A stretch of DNA of 64,000 nt from assembly GCA_032595685.2 (NCBI GenBank), contig CP159373.1:3561907-3625906 (forward strand). The letters run 5' to 3'. This stretch comes from Candidatus Electrothrix aestuarii (lineage in GTDB: Bacteria > Desulfobacterota > Desulfobulbia > Desulfobulbales > Desulfobulbaceae). The notes below the pieces were generated by a model, which was not told the origin of the DNA, searched no databases, and saw nothing but the letters and a program-made list of their open reading frames with translations. The translations under genes were made by a program, and so were the position numbers. How positions within the stretch are numbered: position 1 is the first letter of the stretch; each line of letters begins with the position of its first letter. Shown piece after piece: positions 8,686 through 18,081 of this stretch.

Positions 8686-9390
8686 TTATTGCCTGATAAT
8701 TTCCGTGTCAGAAGGAATGTTCAGCCGAATGAGTTGAGCGACCGTCTGAGGCGAATCTGCCGGTAAGGTGTTGAACTGAATATTGCTGAAGAGTAATTCA
8801 GTTGTTGTATCAAAGTGATCTTCCATGATAATCCGCTTGATTTTTGAATCCTTGTCAAACCAAAAGTGGAGAGATTTAATTTGCCCGTGGGGCTGTTTGG
8901 GAACCAGCTGTACGGCAATATCGGTTTGTACGTTGTTGTAGGCAGCGTAGCGGCTGTCTGCCGGTAAGAGGGTGAAATCCTCTTTAAAGTTACGCTTTCC
9001 AATAAAAAAAGAATAGGTTATGTCTGATTGGAGTTTTTTCGCAGACATAATAAGGAGCTGCTTATCTTTTGCTGTGTAGATAGAAAGCTCTTTGCCGTCA
9101 TTTACGATAATTTGTTGACCAGGCTGTGTATAGTCCCAACGCATAATTCCGGCAGTTGTCGGGGAAGGACGGTAGAATACACTCTTGCCTGCTCCTTCTC
9201 TGGTCCGCCCATTACTGTTTGTAATCTGCTTGAAATCAAAGCTGAGACTGTTGAGTTCACGATAAAACTGCTGGATTTTCTCCAGTTTATGAAGCGGAAC
9301 ACTTGCCCCTTGGGATTGTACTGAAAAAACACAAAGGAGAAGAAGGCTACTGAATACAAGAATAATTCGGGAGGTAATTTGCTTAAGCAT
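8686..9390 (-). CDS. lolA: Outer-membrane lipoprotein carrier LolA
   Basis: A 234-residue periplasmic chaperone that ferries lipoproteins from the LolCDE release complex to the outer membrane. A signal peptide is clear (MLKQITSRIILVFSSLLLLCVFSVQSQGA). The mature part has LolA features: LNSLSFDFKQ, then GAGKSVFYRPSP and MRWDYTQPGQQIIVNDGKELSIY, then conserved strands ending near LNIPSDTEI. Its ATG overlaps the murI stop by 8 bp, so the two are translationally coupled. The presence of LolA indicates a two-membrane cell envelope. Confidence 0.88.
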   Translation of the reverse strand: MLKQITSRIILVFSSLLLLCVFSVQSQGASVPLHKLEKIQQFYRELNSLSFDFKQITNSNGRTREGAGKSVFYRPSPTTAGIMRWDYTQPGQQIIVNDGKELSIYTAKDKQLLIMSAKKLQSDITYSFFIGKRNFKEDFTLLPADSRYAAYNNVQTDIAVQLVPKQPHGQIKSLHFWFDKDSKIKRIIMEDHFDTTTELLFSNIQFNTLPADSPQTVAQLIRLNIPSDTEIIRQ

Positions 9391-10195
9391 GAGTTGTGAT
9401 CAAGTTTATTTTTCGACCAAAGATTCCGTCGGCCAGTTTCTGTAAGGGCGGGGTGGAGTCAGATACAAAAAAACGATTTTTCTCAGGACAATGAGCTTGC
9501 TTGTCCGTAAAATTTTTCTTGATATTTGAGGTTATTTCAGGCGAATTGTCAAGAAAAGATTTTAAGTGCCAGGCTGTTTCAATTGATGAATTAATAAGCT
9601 GGACCTTTTTCCCTATTTTGGGCTGGATAAGATGGGAAAGGAGGGGGTAGTGGGTGCAGCCCAAAATTAAGGTGTCAATCTGACGTTGCCGAAGAGGCTG
9701 AAGATAACGCCTGATGATCATCTTGGTTTCCCGCTTATTGAGCCAGCCCTCCTCGATAAGCGGGACCAGCAGGGGGCAGGCTTGGGCGTATATTTTGCAA
9801 TCTGGGTTGATCCGTTTGACCTGTTTCTCGTAAATCCCTGACTGGACGGTCGCCCGAGTGCCGATAATGCCGATGCGTTTATTAGCGCTCCCTGTAGCAG
9901 CCTTGCTGGTCGTTGCTGTAATGACATCTATAATAGGAACAGTGTATTCCTGGCGGAGAATATCAACCGAGGTGGAAGCGGCTGAGTTGCAGGCAACGAC
10001 AATTACTTGCGCTCCTCGGCTGAGGAGAAAATCAGTGTTGCGGCGGGAGTAGCCTATTATTGTTTCAGAACTCTTGGAGCCGTAGGGGGTATGAGCAACA
10101 TCGCCGAAGTACAGGAGGGGATATTGTGGACATACCTGCTCTATAGTTCTGGCAACGGTCATCCCGCCAACACCAGAATCAAAAATACCGATCAT
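9383..10195 (-). CDS. murI: Glutamate racemase
   Basis: Interconverts L- and D-glutamate, supplying D-Glu for peptidoglycan. The GIFDSGVGG motif is at residues 3-11, and the two catalytic cysteines sit in VVACNSAAS (Cys69) and LGCTHYP (Cys180). About 270 residues fits the family. The long frame starts 40 codons upstream, but those residues are unlike any racemase and overlap the mucR end, so the ATG at 10195 directly before IGIFDSG is preferred. It lies 11 bp downstream of the MucR-like gene and overlaps lolA, forming a compact operon mucR-like/murI/lolA. Confidence 0.95.
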   Translation of the reverse strand: MIGIFDSGVGGMTVARTIEQVCPQYPLLYFGDVAHTPYGSKSSETIIGYSRRNTDFLLSRGAQVIVVACNSAASTSVDILRQEYTVPIIDVITATTSKAATGSANKRIGIIGTRATVQSGIYEKQVKRINPDCKIYAQACPLLVPLIEEGWLNKRETKMIIRRYLQPLRQRQIDTLILGCTHYPLLSHLIQPKIGKKVQLINSSIETAWHLKSFLDNSPEITSNIKKNFTDKQAHCPEKNRFFVSDSTPPLQKLADGIFGRKINLITTHA

Positions 10196-10206
10196 GGAAA
10201 ACGATT

Positions 10207-10641
10207 TTACTTCTTTGCTTTCTTGCCGCGGTTTCCAAAGGTTTTGCGCAGGTTCGGATGGATCCCCCGTTCTTTGCTTGCCTGAGAACGCTCTTCTGAA
10301 AGGGCTTTGGCGCAAAGAGACTGTGTGCTGCTGAAACCGTATTTTTGTCGATATTCTTTTGAGGTCATATCATGTGACTTCAAATGCTTGGTGAGCATCT
10401 TAAAAGATTGGCCACATTCCAGGCAGACAATTTTGTTTTTTTGAATGGATCTTTTTGGGTCCATTGCTGGTTTTTCTTCTTTTTCTTCAATATCCACACC
10501 AGCTTGTTCGGCTTCCTGTAATTCTTTTAAAGCCTGATACGTGTCGGTGAGGGCTGATTTGATTTCATCAGTGCTCATGTTGGAGCCGCTTATCTGCGAT
10601 TGGATAATGTCGGCGGTCATTTCTACGAGTGACTTGCTCAT
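10207..10641 (-). CDS. MucR/Ros-family zinc-finger transcriptional regulator
   Basis: This 144-residue regulator has the Ros/MucR domain in its second half: C73-x2-C76-x9-H86-x3-H90 (CLECGQSFKMLTKHLKSH), followed by the diagnostic MTSKEYRQKYGF and a basic C-terminal tail (GNRGKKAKK). The first 60 residues are acidic and helical, probably for oligomerisation. MucR proteins bind AT-rich DNA and act as global or H-NS-like regulators in alphaproteobacteria; the targets here are unknown. It heads an operon with murI and lolA. Confidence 0.9.
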   Translation of the reverse strand: MSKSLVEMTADIIQSQISGSNMSTDEIKSALTDTYQALKELQEAEQAGVDIEEKEEKPAMDPKRSIQKNKIVCLECGQSFKMLTKHLKSHDMTSKEYRQKYGFSSTQSLCAKALSEERSQASKERGIHPNLRKTFGNRGKKAKK

Positions 10642-11009
10642 AATGTACTCCTGTAAAGAAATAAATATGGTTAATAAACCATATGTTTTGTATTGGTTGT
10701 GTGATTATATTATAAAATGTATAAATATATATTATAGACGTCGAATATGCAATATAATATTTAGATTGTCCATAGTTATCCCCTGTATTTTGAAAGTTAT
10801 TCGCTACTTTCATTTTGTATAAAGAACGGCTCAATCTCATGCGCAAATTGGGTTGCGGGCAAAGCCCGCGTTGGATAGTTATTGTCATTTGTATATTGTG
10901 CTGCAATTGGGAAGAACCAAACAAAACAAGAAAATGTTTTTTTTAAAATATGACGTAATTGTAAGTAGCTCCGTAATCGCTTTATAGCAGTTCTTGAGTG
11001 CTCTGCCTT
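10642..11009. other. AT-rich intergenic region
   Basis: Upstream of the mucR-like gene. It is strongly AT-rich between 10660 and 10810, suitable for a promoter and for AT-preferring regulators such as MucR itself. A GCGGGC-AAA-GCCCGC hairpin lies near 10856-10870. No coding frame convinces me. Confidence 0.4.
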
Positions 11010-11236
11010 TTAGTTGCGTCCATTTCCGTTGTTAAAGGGATGGATATAAACGAACCGCTGGTAGAATTTGGCGGCAACATCCACCGGATCAGGAGGGGAC
11101 AGCTTGAGTGAGGAAATATTTTTCCGCAACATGCTGTCGATCATGGCCGGATCGGCTCCGGCAAATTGATTTGTTGACGGGCCGAAAAAGACTTCTCCGT
11201 TGTTTGGATCAGTTGCTTTGCGGTACTCTCCGGCAT
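11010..11236 (-). pseudogene. Fic-domain toxin, decayed fragment
   Basis: On the minus strand, AGEYRKATDPNNGEVFFGPS in one frame is followed, after a frameshift, by DPAMIDSMLRKN...PPDPVDVAAKFYQRF and the Fic active-site motif HPFNNGNGR, which ends at a stop three codons later (11010-11012). Fic enzymes AMPylate target proteins using the HPFx(D/E)GNGR loop; here Asn replaces the acidic residue, and the helices that should follow the motif are missing. It is directly downstream of a frameshifted Panacea antitoxin gene, so the pair is a decayed toxin-antitoxin module. Confidence 0.7.
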
Positions 11237-11239
11237 TGT

Positions 11240-11714
11240 TCAGGACGGGTCAACCTGATCGGGTGGTGTCTCTTTCCAAGGCTTTTCTTTATGCGTCATC
11301 GCACTCAGAGCAACGGCGGAATGGTTCACATAATGATCAAGGATGAATTTCAACAGCTCTGCATCTTCATCCGCGATGTGCTGCTGTGAAGGGTTTGGGG
11401 CCGGAATAGGCTGCTTGCTGAACTCCCTATAGGAAAAAAAGATAGGTCTGTTCACCGGGCCGTAGTCCCACCGTTCAAACAGGGCATCTGTACACGGCCT
11501 GCCTGCAACAAGTGACCATACCTTTGTATAATAAATAGGCGATTTTCTGTAATTTCATCGGTATGATATTCTTATCAGGATAAGAAGTCAGGATGAATTC
11601 AGCAAGGTGTTGGCGTTGACCTGTTGCATAATGGGAAATAGCTCGTTGCTCAGGATTGCAGGAAGACAGTTGTTTCAGCACGATTATTGTATCCTGCTGT
11701 ATATCTGCTGTCAA
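11240..11714 (-). pseudogene. Panacea (DUF4065/SocA-like) antitoxin, frameshifted
   Basis: Two minus-strand frames together make one Panacea-domain protein. The first, from 11714, carries LAEFILTSYPDKNIIPMKLQKIAYLLYKG; the second carries VWSLVAGRPCTDALFERWDYGPVNRPIFF and a tail ending MTHKEKPWKETPP at 11240. The join near 11515-11530 needs a one-base shift, so the gene is broken (or there is a sequencing error). 'PMKLQKxxY', 'GRP' and 'ERWDYGPV' are the family landmarks. Panacea domains neutralise diverse toxins, including Fic, consistent with the adjacent Fic remnant. Confidence 0.7.
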
Positions 11715-11779
11715 TTGTTCTGAAAGGATGTACGGAATATTCAGGGCTTCAGCCGAATCCGCTTTCCTTATTCTCGCTG

Positions 11780-12385
11780 TTACAGCACTGCGGTCACTGT
11801 GTTACTCGGTTCGCTGTCGCCGGTCTTGTTGAGGGCGATGATACGGTATTCCCATTCTTTACCGTGCTTCTGCTCTTTCAGCGTGCTTTCGGTTTCGAGG
11901 GCAATTCCGGCCAGTGCCCAGGTGCCATTTTCGCTCAATTCGCGCCGTTCGATCCGATAGGAGGCCGGTGTGCCGCTATCAGCGGGCTTTTTCCAATCCA
12001 GGGTCAGCCAACCCGCGCCCTGCTGCTGTACCTCAAGGAGTCGCGGTTGACCGGGCACCTGAAGGGTACGCGGTTCAGCCCTGCCGCCCCAGCCCAATTC
12101 CGACAATTTGGCATCATCGCCATGCACCGTGTCATCAGCATAATGGATCACGGTTTTCATCTCCGTAATCATCTCGTCAAGGTTGGTCTGCTTGGTATCT
12201 GTGGCCTGTTTTGCTGCTGCCAGGGCCTTCACCTGCGCATCACTGGAACTGAGCAGCTTATCCAGACTGGCCTGGAGTTGATCCGGTGTGAACGGTGGAT
12301 TGGGGAAGTTCGGGTTGTCTTTCAGTCCGGCGATGATCTTCTGTGCCAAGGCTATGATTTTCGCTTCGGTGTTCGGAAAACGCAT
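11780..12385 (-). CDS. Fibronectin type III domain protein, copy 2
   Basis: This 201-residue paralogue has exactly the same length as the copy at 1835-2440 and differs by scattered, mostly conservative substitutions. It has the same two-part structure: a helical N-terminal ~95 residues and one FN3 domain ending EPSNTVTAVL. The block VHGDDAKLSELGWGGRAEPR between the two parts is identical in both copies and therefore probably functional. AAGGAGG precedes the ATG. It too lies about 105 bp downstream of a 21-bp palindrome array. No signal peptide is present and the function is unknown. Confidence 0.8.
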   Translation of the reverse strand: MRFPNTEAKIIALAQKIIAGLKDNPNFPNPPFTPDQLQASLDKLLSSSDAQVKALAAAKQATDTKQTNLDEMITEMKTVIHYADDTVHGDDAKLSELGWGGRAEPRTLQVPGQPRLLEVQQQGAGWLTLDWKKPADSGTPASYRIERRELSENGTWALAGIALETESTLKEQKHGKEWEYRIIALNKTGDSEPSNTVTAVL

Positions 12386-12489
12386 GGTCTAACCTCCTTG
12401 CTCTGATAACTGCTTCTGTGTCTGAATTATGGCCTATAGGTGCTCTATTATGTATATATCCTTCAGTATTTATTAATTTTCTTCTGATG

Positions 12490-12699
12490 AATGTACGTTT
12501 GAATCGTCCTGATTTACGTTTACATCGGAATGATTTACATTGGAATCACTCTGATTCACATTTGAATCGGGTCGATTGAAGTGTGAATTGCTTTGATTGA
12601 AATGTAAATTAGCCTGATTTACATTTGAATTGTCTTGATTGAAGCGTGAATAGTGTTAATTCAAATTTACATTGCCCCGATTCAAGTGTGCATCGGATC
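12490..12699. repeat. 21-bp palindromic tandem array 2
   Basis: Ten uninterrupted units with an exact 21-bp period, consensus GATTnAnaTnTGAATCG plus a variable spacer. Individual units differ, but the GATT and AATC half-sites at fixed distance are kept; the unit at 12553 is almost perfectly palindromic. In the heptapeptide frame seen in array 1 this copy carries two stop codons (near its far end), so here it is probably not coding. Confidence 0.85.
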
Positions 12700-12721
12700 A
12701 ATTGAGACGGTAAAAAGACCG

Positions 12722-12830
12722 TTGCCGGTCGCCTTCGGGAGGGGTGTTTCTGCAAAAGGAGCGATGAATGCCGTTTCTTGAACAGAATAAAAGGATTAGC
12801 TCTTGTTTATAGAAATTGCAAGGAAAAAGA
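12722..12830. repeat. Conserved leader segment, copy 2
   Basis: Matches 3690-3800 closely (GGTCGCCTTCGGG, GCGATGAATGCCGTTTCTTGAACAG, AAAAGGATTAGCTCTTG, AATTGCAAGG). It marks the outer boundary of the duplicated fibronectin-III module. Beyond it, up to 13076, I see no convincing gene; a 76-codon plus-strand frame at 12816 has no recognisable character. Confidence 0.6.
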
Positions 12831-13076
12831 CTAAAAGGATTGAGGTGTCTTGGAGTTAACGCTTCGATTTTGCTTTATTGTGATGATATGGGGAAAATGC
12901 TCGCAAATACTATATCCCGATCTCTAAGTCATTCTAGCAAAATAGACATTATACCGATCTTTTCCAATCTGCCGATTTCACAGAAAGTCGTTATTTGGCT
13001 AGCGACGCAAAATCAATCGGTTAGCGAAAATCGATATAATGTCTAATACACAGTTCTTCTTCAATGCTCACAACGA

Positions 13077-14321
13077 CTATCGTTTTCTTTTTTTTCGAAT
13101 AACTGACTCTAATATAGCCAAATATGACCCGAAGATAAGTATATTGATATGGATACGGAAAAACAGCATCAGAAAAAGAGAAAAAAGTGTTGCAAGAAGA
13201 AACGGATAGGCGACATATTTCCATTTTAGTTTACTGGCTGTTCTGACGAGTTTAGCAAGACACTCTACTTTTGATATCAGCCAAGTTGCCATTTTGTTAA
13301 ATCCAGTTATTGTTTTTTTAACAGTTTTTCGTTCTGTAAAATTTTTATAACAAAAAATATTATAAGAAATCAGTAAATAGCAAGAAAACAAAAAAAGAAG
13401 AAAATGACCGGAAACAAAATTATCTCCATGCACCAACGCCAAGTAAGCATTAACTAAAATAACTGTTCCTGGCATATTTCCCATAATTGTTTCGTGTACG
13501 TCTCGACCGGAAAAATCTCCTATCACAACGATTCTATTCTTAATCATTTCTAAAATGTCCTGATCAGAATAAATAGATCGGCCATTTTTTTGAATGAATA
13601 ATTCTGATAAGCGATGATACGGAAGAGCTTTCTGTATCCGAAAATCTACAACAAAAGCGTTCAAGCTGAATTTGTTTTGTATTTCCGAAAGAAAAATTCC
13701 AGGTTCAAATGTAACATGGTGGATTTCCTCATACATACGCAGGGGGAGACTTTTGTAATACTGCCCCTCATATCTTTTTATTAATGGATACTTAAGGAAT
13801 GTTCCACTTGTATCAGCTGCTGTATACTCCACGAATCCTCGGTGGATATTGCTGGGAGGTGAAAATTTTGAAGTCGATTCATCATGCTCAGTTAACCTAT
13901 GAGGGATAATAAGATTATTAACTTGTTTCATCTCTTCTGTAAGCAGAGCATCTTCAGAAGAAGGATCGTCAAAAAGAATATCGCAGAGAACGAATTTTTG
14001 CGGGTTATTGAGACGATAAATAACATTAAAAAATTTTGCCAATAAAGCTCTGTCTGCAATATCCTGATTACCGCTATCCTTTGCAATAAGTTTTCTGCTA
14101 TAAGCAACATCAATAAAAACAAACTGATCTGAAAAATCATTCTTCGAGAAAATTGCCCGTTTCCCCCCTAAGATTCTTTGGAAAAATTTCACCTCCTCAC
14201 TTCCGGCAGGCGTATATTTGCAATTCATGAATGATAACGTAAAAATAAGCAACAAAAATGCGTTCACGATGGTGAGCAGATAAATACGATACTTTATTAC
14301 TACATCACGAACACGCTTCAT
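13077..14321 (-). CDS. CHASE2-domain membrane sensor protein
   Basis: A 414-residue protein with a TM helix near residues 11-33, a large extracytoplasmic region (about 35-295) of CHASE2 type (QFVFIDVAYSRKLIA near 65, CDILFDDPSS, KNRIVVIGDFSGRDVHETIMG, MPGTVILVNAYLALVHG), then C-terminal TM segments near 300-325 and 365-405. CHASE2 domains sense unknown extracellular signals and are typically followed by TM helices, as here; no kinase or cyclase output domain is attached. Its start overlaps the stop of the caspase gene by 4 bp, so the two are coupled and probably act together. Confidence 0.8.
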   Translation of the reverse strand: MKRVRDVVIKYRIYLLTIVNAFLLLIFTLSFMNCKYTPAGSEEVKFFQRILGGKRAIFSKNDFSDQFVFIDVAYSRKLIAKDSGNQDIADRALLAKFFNVIYRLNNPQKFVLCDILFDDPSSEDALLTEEMKQVNNLIIPHRLTEHDESTSKFSPPSNIHRGFVEYTAADTSGTFLKYPLIKRYEGQYYKSLPLRMYEEIHHVTFEPGIFLSEIQNKFSLNAFVVDFRIQKALPYHRLSELFIQKNGRSIYSDQDILEMIKNRIVVIGDFSGRDVHETIMGNMPGTVILVNAYLALVHGDNFVSGHFLLFLFSCYLLISYNIFCYKNFTERKTVKKTITGFNKMATWLISKVECLAKLVRTASKLKWKYVAYPFLLATLFSLFLMLFFRIHINILIFGSYLAILESVIRKKRKR

Positions 14322-17300
14322 CTTGTTTTTGTTTGAAAAATAGGAAAGTCGAATTCAAGGTTTTCTTTCCGCATTGTTGGCACCTGCTCTTCCTTGGTAA
14401 GCGACCGCACGTCATCGACGACATAATTTCTCAGTTCTGATACCGCAATAAGACCGTCCTTGTTTAAATCCGCCTTACCGGTAGTTACACCTTGGAGTAT
14501 TGAATGGGTAAAGGCTCCATTTTTCCATTCCGAGTTTTCCTGAGCTTTTTCAAGTCCGCTGGCGGCAGTAAAGACCATTGCCCCTGAACTGAACTGTAAA
14601 TCGGCAAAAATATCCTGCATTGACATTAATGAACCACTGTTTATCGGTGTTAATTGCGTTAAAGAATTCGAACGAAAACGAGGGTGACCAAGTTCATCTG
14701 TATGGGGCTGTATATTATAATCTTCTTCCACTTCGCCAGCATGACAGGTATCAATCAGCAGGAGCTTTTTGCGTGCGGGAGCAGCATAAAGCAGGCTCTC
14801 AATATCCTCGTAGGACAAACCGCGTTGCACAGGTGATTTGAAATTCATATCATAGGTTGCAAAATAGTAGTCAGTTTTATTATGCAGCAATCCATGTCCT
14901 GCGAAAAACAACACCACTTCATCATCAACCTTTGTATTTTGCAAGACATCTCTTATGGCAAGAATATTTTCTTTGATTGCTCTTTGATTGATTATGTTTT
15001 TAATTACAACCTTATCAAATGTTCCGACGCGCTTTTCAAACAACGAACAAATATCTTTTGAATCTTTTGCAGCATAATCTAAATTTTCTATGCTGCTGTC
15101 CTGATATTCAGATACTCCGATAGAAAAAACATAGAGGCTGGATGGCGCAGGTGTTCCTATGTACTCTATCTCTACGGTTTCTTTTAAAGACTCAGCTCCG
15201 TTACTATTAAGCACCGAAACTTGGATTTTGTTTTTTCCGTCGGTAAGCTCTAAGGGAATTTTCTGTTTATGTAGTTGTGTTTTCTTATCAAGTTCAATCC
15301 CGTTTATTCCATAAACAGGAACATGATTGACGTACACTTTTAATCGTTTCACTATAGATTTGAAGTCTACCGCCTCGATATCCAATACTATTTTTTTATC
15401 CTTGGTCACTAAGGGAAGCGCTTCTCGATTGACAATCCTCAATTGAGGAATATGAAAATCATTTCTGAGTGTTTTTTCTTCGATGTTTAACCTCCTGAGA
15501 CGCTTCTTGTAATAATTATAGTACATATCTGTCAGTTCGTTTTCGGCATAACCGATACGCTTCATAACAATATCGGGTCGATTGAGTTTCGCGTCAAACT
15601 GTTCAAAAGGGTAAGCTTCATTGCCAATACGAAATGCAACACCTCTTAACCCTGTTTTTGTCGCCATATAGTAATTATCAGGTGTGAAAATGACATAATC
15701 TTTATCATTGACAGCAACAAGAGAAGCTATTTTTTTTCTATGCCTTACATCCCACAATTGTATTTGCGCATCGAAACTGCTGCTGTATAAAATTCGACCG
15801 TCCGAACTGAATGACAAGGAGTTGATCGGATTGTTACCTTTCCCCTGTAATCTTACTATCTCTCTCTGTCGGTCAGTATCCCATAAAATAATCATTCCAT
15901 TATCATAGCCTGCTGCTAATACATTTTTATCAGGATGAAAAACAATTGTATTTATATGATCATATTGATCTCCTGTTTCCAGCTGTACCGATAACTTACT
16001 TGAAGAACTGTAATTTTCTAAGCTTGCAAGACAGATTGCTCCGCAAACAGAAAACCCTTCATGACAGGTACCGGCAATTAATGATCCTTCCTTGTTAACA
16101 GCCAGCATTCCTGTTTTTACAAAGTCTCGCGACCCTCTTACATCAAAATTATTTATCTTTTTTATTTTTCTCTTTGTGGCTATATCCCATACTTCATCAT
16201 CTCCGATAAGTTGATGTCCATTCGGGTGAAAGATGAAGGCTGATATATCACCTCGATCTTGCCTTCTTCTGTTTTCATAATAAGGGGATGCAAATGCATC
16301 AAAAAAGGAATGGAGTTCTCCTCCTGTCTGGAAGTTAAAAATATGAACATTTCCTCCGCTTACGCCATGAGCAATCATTCGTCCATCGGAACTGAACATG
16401 ACATACTTCGGAAACCGTACCTCTTGAAAACGAGAAGGTATCCAGCCGCTACCACCTGCTTGAATAAAAGTATTGTTCGACCGGGCGAGCGTTTGAACAA
16501 CTTTTTCACTTTCTACATCCCATATATTTATTTTTTTTATTGTTTTCAAGTAATCATCAACCTTCTTGTTATGAGAGCGAATAAATGATCGTAACCCTTT
16601 TTCGTTTGGCATCCCCTTAGCTAAGTCGTAATTGAGGTGTCTGCTTAACTGACTAGATATCCTATCACTTTTCTTTTTATTATATCGATTTCTTGGGTAA
16701 GTTATTCCGTAGCCGCTATCTGAAAACAGTTCAGAACTTACGAGAAATTTACCGTTAGGATGGAAGTCCAACGACACAACAATATCTTTATGTCCAACTA
16801 ATGAGCGAAGAACAGTCTTCTTTCCGGAAAGATCCCATATTTTTATAGTGTTATCGAAACTCCCGCTTGCCACTTGAGGAAAAACTGGATTGGAATCAAT
16901 TGCTGTAATCTGTTGAGCATAGCCTTGAAGAGTTTTAACGTACTTACCTGTTCCTAAGTCCCATAATTTTATATCGCCCCTGCTGTGCCCAGTTGCAACG
17001 ATTTTACCATCCGGACTTAACGTAAAGCTTGTGACATTATTCGTTCTGATACTTCGTATTACTTTCTGTTTTTCTATATCAATCAGCTGAATCTCACTGT
17101 AATCTTTTTGCGATTTACACCAGTGATTTTCAATGCTATGCAGAAGCATCTTGCCATTTTGATGAAATGCTATTGTTTCCGGGAAACTCCTTTGCTTACA
17201 GTTTTTTTTAGAATTTTTTTGTTTCTCAGAAGCTATCATTGAATAGACTAATTTTCCTGTATAAACATCCCGAAATTCTAATTTTATATAGTTTGATTTG

Positions 17301-18061
17301 TCAGAATGTTGAGTTGCAAGCATTCTACTGTCCGGGCTGAATGCTATGGATAAAATCCAACCTTGCCCGGCAGAATTATTCTCAGCTATTGAAAAACGAT
17401 TTATTACTCTCTGGTTAGTAATTTCTAGAATAACGATAGGGTCAACAGTATTGCTATACTGGCAGGCCATGTACTTTCCGTTCGGGCTAAATTCAATCGC
17501 CTTTACGTTCTGCCCTTCTTTTTTTTCCGACTCAAAAATATACTTTCGTTCCCTTATATCGAACAGTTTAAATTTCCCCCAAGGAGTAATGCGACCACCG
17601 TTCTCGGCAATAGCAAGTATCCTTCCATTTGGGCTGAATTTCGCTAAATTCCCACCAGACAAAGTTTCAACAAGTTCTCCAGTTTTGATGTTCCACAGTC
17701 GAGTGCTCCAATTTTTATCATCATAGCTAGTTGTTGTAACATATTGACTATCAGGACTTATCGCTATAGACTTACCCTCGCCCTTCGCTATTAGTTCTCG
17801 AAGCTCCTTGCCTGTACGCAAATCCCAAATTTTAGCAACATGCTGCCCTCTGCTGGCTAACAAATTGCCGTCAGGACTGAATGCCAGTGCAGTTACAGGA
17901 TGCGGATGGCCTGTCTGGACAATAATTTCAGGCGCAATGTAATCGGTCATACGCCAAGGGCCAAATTGAGAAGATTCTTGGGCAAAGGTACCGTTGCAGC
18001 TCGAAATTATTACACCTGATAACAGGAGAAGAGTTTTCAGGAGCCTTTCCATCTGAAACAT
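14318..18061 (-). CDS. WD40-repeat lipoprotein with C-terminal caspase-like peptidase (C14)
   Basis: This protein of about 1247 residues starts with a lipoprotein signal (MFQMERLLKTLL...GVIISSC, lipobox ISSC). Many WD40 blades follow (VTALAFSPDGNLLAS..., IKLWDLGTGK, INSLSFSSDGRILYSS, IQLWDV), enough for two propellers, then an Ig-like linker and a caspase domain. The catalytic dyad is His in VLFFAGHG (about residue 1037) and Cys in LLLIDTCHAG (about 1106). A loop ADLNKDGLIAVSEL near 1200 fits an EF-hand calcium site. The frame extends to 18118, but that start overlaps the upstream gene and lacks the signal peptide. It is the second gene of a three-gene operon. Confidence 0.85.
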   Translation of the reverse strand: MFQMERLLKTLLLLSGVIISSCNGTFAQESSQFGPWRMTDYIAPEIIVQTGHPHPVTALAFSPDGNLLASRGQHVAKIWDLRTGKELRELIAKGEGKSIAISPDSQYVTTTSYDDKNWSTRLWNIKTGELVETLSGGNLAKFSPNGRILAIAENGGRITPWGKFKLFDIRERKYIFESEKKEGQNVKAIEFSPNGKYMACQYSNTVDPIVILEITNQRVINRFSIAENNSAGQGWILSIAFSPDSRMLATQHSDKSNYIKLEFRDVYTGKLVYSMIASEKQKNSKKNCKQRSFPETIAFHQNGKMLLHSIENHWCKSQKDYSEIQLIDIEKQKVIRSIRTNNVTSFTLSPDGKIVATGHSRGDIKLWDLGTGKYVKTLQGYAQQITAIDSNPVFPQVASGSFDNTIKIWDLSGKKTVLRSLVGHKDIVVSLDFHPNGKFLVSSELFSDSGYGITYPRNRYNKKKSDRISSQLSRHLNYDLAKGMPNEKGLRSFIRSHNKKVDDYLKTIKKINIWDVESEKVVQTLARSNNTFIQAGGSGWIPSRFQEVRFPKYVMFSSDGRMIAHGVSGGNVHIFNFQTGGELHSFFDAFASPYYENRRRQDRGDISAFIFHPNGHQLIGDDEVWDIATKRKIKKINNFDVRGSRDFVKTGMLAVNKEGSLIAGTCHEGFSVCGAICLASLENYSSSSKLSVQLETGDQYDHINTIVFHPDKNVLAAGYDNGMIILWDTDRQREIVRLQGKGNNPINSLSFSSDGRILYSSSFDAQIQLWDVRHRKKIASLVAVNDKDYVIFTPDNYYMATKTGLRGVAFRIGNEAYPFEQFDAKLNRPDIVMKRIGYAENELTDMYYNYYKKRLRRLNIEEKTLRNDFHIPQLRIVNREALPLVTKDKKIVLDIEAVDFKSIVKRLKVYVNHVPVYGINGIELDKKTQLHKQKIPLELTDGKNKIQVSVLNSNGAESLKETVEIEYIGTPAPSSLYVFSIGVSEYQDSSIENLDYAAKDSKDICSLFEKRVGTFDKVVIKNIINQRAIKENILAIRDVLQNTKVDDEVVLFFAGHGLLHNKTDYYFATYDMNFKSPVQRGLSYEDIESLLYAAPARKKLLLIDTCHAGEVEEDYNIQPHTDELGHPRFRSNSLTQLTPINSGSLMSMQDIFADLQFSSGAMVFTAASGLEKAQENSEWKNGAFTHSILQGVTTGKADLNKDGLIAVSELRNYVVDDVRSLTKEEQVPTMRKENLEFDFPIFQTKTR

Positions 18062-18081
18062 AATGTTATCTCCGATCAAAT

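Noticed and set aside
12816-13046. 76-codon plus-strand frame
   Set aside because: No ribosome site, no recognisable composition, and it starts in the duplicated leader segment.
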